Origin: Spartobacteria bacterium
GTDB taxonomy: Bacteria > Verrucomicrobiota > Verrucomicrobiia > Chthoniobacterales > UBA10450
Length of the DNA stretch: 8,523 nt
Direction: 5' to 3'
NCBI GenBank assembly: GCA_003445855.1
Contig: DMCG01000243.1
Span: 1-8,523 of the forward strand
A program made the position numbers and the translations under genes. The notes beneath the pieces are model-generated. The model worked only from the letters and a program-made list of their open reading frames with translations, was not told the origin of the DNA and ran no database searches. Positions within the stretch are counted from its first letter, which is position 1. Every line of letters starts with the position of its first letter. Positions 6,137-8,523 of this stretch are shown here, piece by piece.

Positions 6137-7077
6137 GAATGCGCAAACTGCAACGCACGCTTTTCGCCTGTGCGCGCATAACGCTGCCATGCGCTTCCTT
6201 CCCAACTGCCTCGCAGCCGATAACCGTGCAGAATCTCCGCGATGATCTCAACCGTATCCGCGATGGTCGTGCCTGACCGGTTGAAGAATTTGTTTCCATC
6301 GGCGAAGGCCATTTGCTTTCGTTTAACGGCGGTGAGCTCGAACCAGCCAGGCAGCGCTTCGAGTACCCGAATCTCGCGCATGCTTCTACTCAAGTTATAA
6401 CCACAGGGCGCAACGATCAGATAGTCTGGATCTGCCTCCCGAACGCGCCCCCACGATATTGCGCGCGAGTGTTCCCCTTTTCCGCCTAACAACAACTTTC
6501 CATTTGCAGCCTCGACCAATTCGGGTCCCCAATTGCCCGTTGGAAAAATTGGATCGGTCCATTCCAGAATGACGACTGTCGGCGCTGATTGTTTCCGCAC
6601 GGCTTGGTAGGTCTTGTCGATCCGTTGCTGGATGTCCGCTACAAGAGCATGGGCGGCCGATGTGCGGTTGATTGCTTTCCCCACGGCAAGTATCCCATCA
6701 TAGATGCCGAGGATAGTTCCGGCGCTAAGTGCCAACACTTGTTCAGCCAGACTTTCACAACCAGTTCTTGCCACATCTGCCGGCGTGACTGCGCACACTT
6801 CGCAATGCTCCTGAGTGATAAGAAGGTCAGGCTCAAGTTGCCGGATTAGTTCGCAATCGATGTGATAAAGTGGCTCGTTTTCCTTGAGCCGGCGTCTTAC
6901 TTCGGCGTCGATTTCCTTGCTCGACATTTCAATGTCAAAGGCCGGGCGAGTGCAGACGGGCAGTTTCCGCACCCAGTCGGGATTATCGCATTCGTGCGAT
7001 CTGCCTACCAAAGCGTGACCAGCGCCTAATCCGCAAACGATTTCGGTGCCGCTGGCGAGCAATGAAATGATTCGCAT
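6133..7077 (-). CDS. btuF: BtuF-like cobalamin-binding protein (COG0614), no signal peptide
   Basis: The 314-residue product is a periplasmic-binding-protein-fold protein of the cobalamin/iron-siderophore class. It opens with MRIISLLASGTEIVCGLG and VGRSHECDNP (24-33), and continues with LEPDLLITQEHCEVCAV (81-97), LEWTDPIFPTGNWGPELVEA (171-190) and the ADPDYLIVAPCGYNL region (215-229), all typical of the cobalamin-binding subgroup. There is no signal peptide or lipobox: the fold starts at residue 1, so this may be a cytoplasmic or leaderless version rather than a classical periplasmic BtuF. The ATG at 7077 lies 12 nt after the preceding stop, with a weak AAGAAAG upstream. The last ~14 residues (after SAWQRY) have a different character and overlap the receptor remnant, so the C-terminus may have been altered by the event that left it. 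It is the last intact gene of the B12 operon. Confidence 0.88.
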   Translation of the reverse strand: MRIISLLASGTEIVCGLGAGHALVGRSHECDNPDWVRKLPVCTRPAFDIEMSSKEIDAEVRRRLKENEPLYHIDCELIRQLEPDLLITQEHCEVCAVTPADVARTGCESLAEQVLALSAGTILGIYDGILAVGKAINRTSAAHALVADIQQRIDKTYQAVRKQSAPTVVILEWTDPIFPTGNWGPELVEAANGKLLLGGKGEHSRAISWGRVREADPDYLIVAPCGYNLSRSMREIRVLEALPGWFELTAVKRKQMAFADGNKFFNRSGTTIADTVEIIAEILHGYRLRGSWEGSAWQRYARTGEKRALQFAHS

Positions 7078-7089
7078 AAAGCAACTTTC

Positions 7090-7637
7090 TTATACAAGCA
7101 GCGGCTCTTCTCGTTCCTGTAACGAAATGAAAAAACTTTCCAGCGCGGCAAATCCTCCGAACAGTACGGCCACGTAAATGAAGTCGCCGGCGATACTGTT
7201 GCGGAAAAACGGGATCGCCGCGATGTAGCAGGTGATTAGGCCATTCCAAGTCTTCGGGTAGAGCGCGCCGGATGCCCATACGGCAAAATTTGTGACCAAG
7301 TAAAGATCACGGCACTGGCGAATGTCGCTGACGCGATTTTCAGGATAGACCTCTGGTCCCGAATGAGTCGTCCAATTGCAACGGTCATCAGCATGCAAAG
7401 ATAGACTACTGGCTGAGATTTCAGCAACGCAGTGCCGTAAACCGCAAAGCCGAGCACTAAATCGCTGAAGAACATCGCCGCAATCGGCAGCAAAAAGGCG
7501 ACCTTTCGATCGCGCAGATACACTCCGCCAAACAGAGCCATGGCTGCGATCGGCGTCACGTTAGGCGGGTGCGGCAGTAAGCGAGACAAAGCGGCCAGCG
7601 CGATAATTGCGCTGAGTGTTATCGATCGTTTATTCAT
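7090..7637 (-). pseudogene. Small integral membrane protein resembling DUF6580 (S-component-like), frameshifted
   Basis: Read in two frames this is one ~182-residue membrane protein. The first part, from the ATG at 7637, runs MNKRSITLSAIIALAALSRL, then PIAAMALFGGVYL and FLLPIAAMFFSDLVLGF to FASAVIF. The frame then shifts and continues as YLVTNFAVWASGALYP, GLITCYIAAIPFFRN and DFIYVAVLFGGFAALESFF to the stop at 7090. The break is at the AAA run 7302-7304 (TTT on the coding strand); one extra T would restore VIFYLVTNFAVW. As written, the first frame runs on only to about 7236. Four to five hydrophobic segments are visible, with about the size of an ECF-transporter S component. I recall this family next to B12 uptake genes, so a corrinoid-transport role is an inference. 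The reading could be a true pseudogene or a one-base sequence error; codons on both sides look intact. Confidence 0.75.
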
Positions 7638-7647
7638 AATCTAACTT

Positions 7648-7654
7648 CTCCTCT
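7648..7654 (-). promoter_or_regulatory. Strong ribosome binding site for the frameshifted membrane protein
   Basis: AGAGGAG on the minus strand ends 10 nt before the ATG at 7637 and touches the TGA of the DUF71 gene (7656-7654). It is the clearest Shine-Dalgarno in the window; most other genes here have weak or no such site. It fixes the start of the membrane protein gene and suggests coupled translation within the operon. Confidence 0.65.
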
Positions 7655-8376
7655 CATATTGGCGGTATTAGCTCCGCCGTGCATTTCTCCGACGGTCGAG
7701 ATTCTTTCGGCAAGAGGTCTGCATAAAACCTCCCGTCGCGAACCACAACCTCACCCACTCTGAGATCAACAGGCCTCGAAAAAATCGGCCCATCCCACAC
7801 GAACGAATGAAATTCTCCATTTTCTCCACATGGATCGATTCCTGAAGGGAGCGCGCTCAAGAACTCTTCGTCGTATAGTCTGCCCACAAAGCCCGAGCCT
7901 ACGTTTGACTCCACGCACGAGAGGTAAGCCTTGTAGCCAAGTCGGATCATCTCGCGCGCTAGTTTGCTCGTGTCGCGCTTCCAAATGGGGAAGACACCGC
8001 GCATACCGGCTTTCGCGAGGTTCGCTTCGCGCCAGGCGCGCAGGTCTGCAAGGAACAAATCGCCAAACGCGACAGTCTGCACGCCTCTAGCTTTGTAGCT
8101 AGCCATCACGCGACTCATAATAGCTTCGTAAACATCATTCGTGCATCCGCCTGAATCTCCAGATGGAAGGTAAACTTTCTCAAGCGGAATTCCGATCGCC
8201 TCCGCCTGCTCGTCCAGGAGCGTCTCGCGCACGCCATGATGGCTAATCCGCTGGTACTCCTCAGACACAGTCGTCATGAGACCGATGACATTGTACTCCC
8301 TGGCTTGGAGGAGTACGTGCAAAGCCATTGCGCTGTCTTTACCGCCGCTCCAGGACATCACCACTGGTATCTGCAT
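7654..8376 (-). CDS. DUF71/COG2102 PP-loop ATP-dependent enzyme (predicted B12 salvage subgroup)
   Basis: The 240-residue protein belongs to the family that includes Dph6, diphthine-ammonia ligase. The N-terminal PP-loop motif SWSGGKDSAMALH (8-20) binds ATP in adenine-nucleotide alpha-hydrolase folds. AFGDLFLADLRAWREANL (103-120) and FPIWKRDTSKLAREMI (129-144) are typical of the family, and DPCGENGEFHSFVWDGPIF (181-199) is the conserved C-terminal signature. Bacteria lack diphthamide. Published comparative genomics of DUF71/COG2102 proposed that a bacterial subgroup works in B12 salvage, probably as an ATP-dependent amide- or ligase-type enzyme. Its place here, 21 nt after a TonB receptor and ahead of a membrane protein and a BtuF homologue, fits that prediction. 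The ATG at 8376 is directly before the first conserved β-strand. The exact reaction is not established. Confidence 0.9.
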   Translation of the reverse strand: MQIPVVMSWSGGKDSAMALHVLLQAREYNVIGLMTTVSEEYQRISHHGVRETLLDEQAEAIGIPLEKVYLPSGDSGGCTNDVYEAIMSRVMASYKARGVQTVAFGDLFLADLRAWREANLAKAGMRGVFPIWKRDTSKLAREMIRLGYKAYLSCVESNVGSGFVGRLYDEEFLSALPSGIDPCGENGEFHSFVWDGPIFSRPVDLRVGEVVVRDGRFYADLLPKESRPSEKCTAELIPPI

Positions 8377-8397
8377 TATTTGCTAGGGTTTATCCGA

Positions 8398-8523
8398 CTA
8401 AAACTTGACCTTCAATCCGCCGTACGCTGCGCGGCCGAGATTCGGGAATCCGAACACTTCTGCATAATGCTCGTTGGTCAGATTGTCGATCCGGCCGAAG
8501 ATCGACATGTGTGAATTAATTTC
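8398..8523 (-). CDS. C-terminus of a TonB-dependent receptor, likely for corrinoids (partial)
   Basis: Only the last 41 codons and the TAG stop (8400-8398) are in the window. They read EINSHMSIFGRIDNLTNEHY, then AEVFGFPNLGRAAYGGLKVKF, which is the final β-strands of a TonB-dependent outer-membrane transporter with the usual terminal Phe. The downstream operon (DUF71, DUF6580-like, BtuF-like) points to a BtuB-type cobalamin receptor, but the substrate cannot be read from this fragment. It matches the remnant at 5990-6136. The plug domain, TonB box and any B12 riboswitch would be to the right of the window. Confidence 0.85.
   Translation of the reverse strand, partial: EINSHMSIFGRIDNLTNEHYAEVFGFPNLGRAAYGGLKVKF

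Noticed and set aside
7295..7310. Programmed -1 ribosomal frameshift in the DUF6580-like gene
   Set aside because: The sequence around ATC TTT ACT is not an X XXY YYZ slippery site: re-pairing of the Phe tRNA one base back would meet CTT. No clear downstream pseudoknot was seen.
8377..8397. B12 riboswitch upstream of the DUF71 gene
   Set aside because: The gap is only 21 nt. A riboswitch would be expected ahead of the receptor gene, outside the window.
1..8523. CRISPR array, tRNA, rRNA, integrase or transposase gene
   Set aside because: No regularly spaced direct repeats, RNA gene signatures or recombinase motifs were seen by eye on either strand. The repeats found are isolated palindromes, not an array.

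Overview
The window looks like a piece of a soil-type Verrucomicrobiota genome, perhaps near Chthoniobacterales. This rests mainly on its short palindromic repeats. Their translations (GTGILPV...HGLEDRAT, VAAVYDRR, DMDGKPERASERE) are, from memory, typical of verrucomicrobial genomes, and no search could be run. The genes fit a diderm bacterium with exported proteases and TonB-dependent uptake.

Layout. Positions 1-962 (minus) hold a partial tsaD (tRNA t6A synthesis), truncated by the left edge. Upstream of it on the same strand is an S41 C-terminal processing peptidase (1024-2325). The gap between the two is almost exactly one palindromic repeat. A ~100 bp divergent promoter region separates the peptidase from a secreted DUF885 metallopeptidase-like protein (2428-4278, plus). 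That gene converges on rmuC (4483-5691, minus). The convergent gap holds a pyrimidine-rich tract and an inverted-repeat element bracketed by a 13-bp direct repeat. Positions 5692-5989 have no gene and contain two more repeats.

Positions 5990-8523 (minus) are a vitamin B12 salvage operon. In transcription order it runs: the C-terminus of a TonB-dependent receptor (entering from the right edge), a DUF71/COG2102 PP-loop ATPase, a small membrane protein resembling DUF6580 (broken by one frameshift), and a BtuF-like cobalamin-binding protein. Intergenic gaps are 21, 16 and 12 nt. After btuF comes a second, orphaned copy of the TonB receptor C-terminus, 35/41 residues identical to the first. The module is therefore flanked by direct repeats about 2.4 kb apart. 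The likely logic is that the receptor takes a corrinoid across the outer membrane, the binding and membrane proteins handle it further in, and the DUF71 enzyme acts in the predicted B12-salvage step. No BtuCD genes or B12 riboswitch are visible; the operon's 5' end lies outside the window.

The most unusual feature is the repeat population. One 60-bp palindrome lies in frame inside tsaD and adds 20 residues to an essential enzyme. Two others sit directly against stop codons. The DUF885 protein also carries a Pro/Ser/Thr-rich tract inside its conserved core. I see no wholly new defence or mobile system here. No CRISPR, tRNA, rRNA or transposase gene was seen.
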